Source of the DNA: Aphis gossypii
Taxonomy: Eukaryota > Arthropoda > Insecta > Hemiptera > Aphididae
Reading direction: 5' to 3'
Length of the DNA: 64,000 nucleotides
NCBI RefSeq assembly: GCF_020184175.1
Contig: NC_065532.1
Span: forward strand, 2,294,001 to 2,358,000
Each line of letters starts with the position of its first letter. Positions within the stretch are counted from its first letter, which is position 1. Shown here piece by piece: positions 63,803 to 64,000 of the stretch. Under the pieces are notes generated by a model. That model searched no databases. It worked only from the letters and a program-made list of their open reading frames with translations, and had not been told where the DNA came from. The position numbers were made by a program, and so were the translations under genes.

Positions 63803-64000
63803 TTTATATTTATTTACAAGTGCGATCACTTTTATATACTTTTAATTTTATAGCAACAGTTATTCACAATAAATTTTATTCAAAAATGGCTGTGCCAACA
63901 TTATAAATAATATAAGAAATAAAAACTTAATATGTTTATTATTTATAAAAAAAAAACTTTTATTATTTTTATTGTTATTATTATTATTGTATTAATTGAG
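63803..64000 (+). terminator. PPP4R1 3' UTR with polyadenylation signals
   Basis: The stop TAA is at 63800-63802. AATAAA hexamers follow at 63868-63873 and 63918-63923, either of which could direct polyadenylation. An (ATT)n-like run closes the window. Confidence 0.6.

Overview
The window is very AT-rich nuclear DNA with small introns, large TE-filled intergenic spaces and a protostome-specific microRNA cluster. It is insect DNA. The gene content and the repeat style suggest a hemipteran, most likely an aphid, but I cannot prove the genus from the sequence alone.

Layout. (1) About 2.76-2.87 kb, minus strand: the first coding exon of a NOS1AP/CAPON-like PTB-domain adaptor; the rest of the gene lies off the left edge. 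(2) 13.4-19.9 kb, plus strand: a nearly complete 16-exon gene for the mitochondrial lysine-degrading enzyme AASS (LKR/SDH). Only its short N-terminal presequence exon was not found, and one of its introns appears to be a GC-AG intron. (3) 26.0-27.3 kb, minus strand: a complete 5-exon LRRC59 gene (ER leucine-rich-repeat protein, 310 aa). (4) 38-63.8 kb, plus strand: a long gene for a HEAT-repeat regulatory subunit of protein phosphatase 4 (PPP4R1). Its C-terminal 13 exons are clear; its 5' end is spread over three GC-rich, promoter-like islands (about 38.0-39.0, 43.0-43.7 and 46.9-50.6 kb) and is only tentatively resolved.

The most notable element is in one 1.3-kb intron of the PPP4R1 gene (52903-54220). 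It carries six hairpins in the sense orientation: one mir-71 and five mir-2/mir-13 family members, i.e. the mir-71/mir-2 cluster, which would be transcribed with its host.

Two later PPP4R1 introns each contain a tandem repeat array (periods about 190 and about 159 bp). Each array has been broken by one non-autonomous DNA transposon: a TTAA-flanked piggyBac-type element in the first and a hAT-type element in the second. The gene-poor spaces (5-13 kb, 20-26 kb, 28-38 kb, 39-43 kb) hold several foldback/TIR MITEs and one possible solo LTR, and otherwise no recognisable genes.
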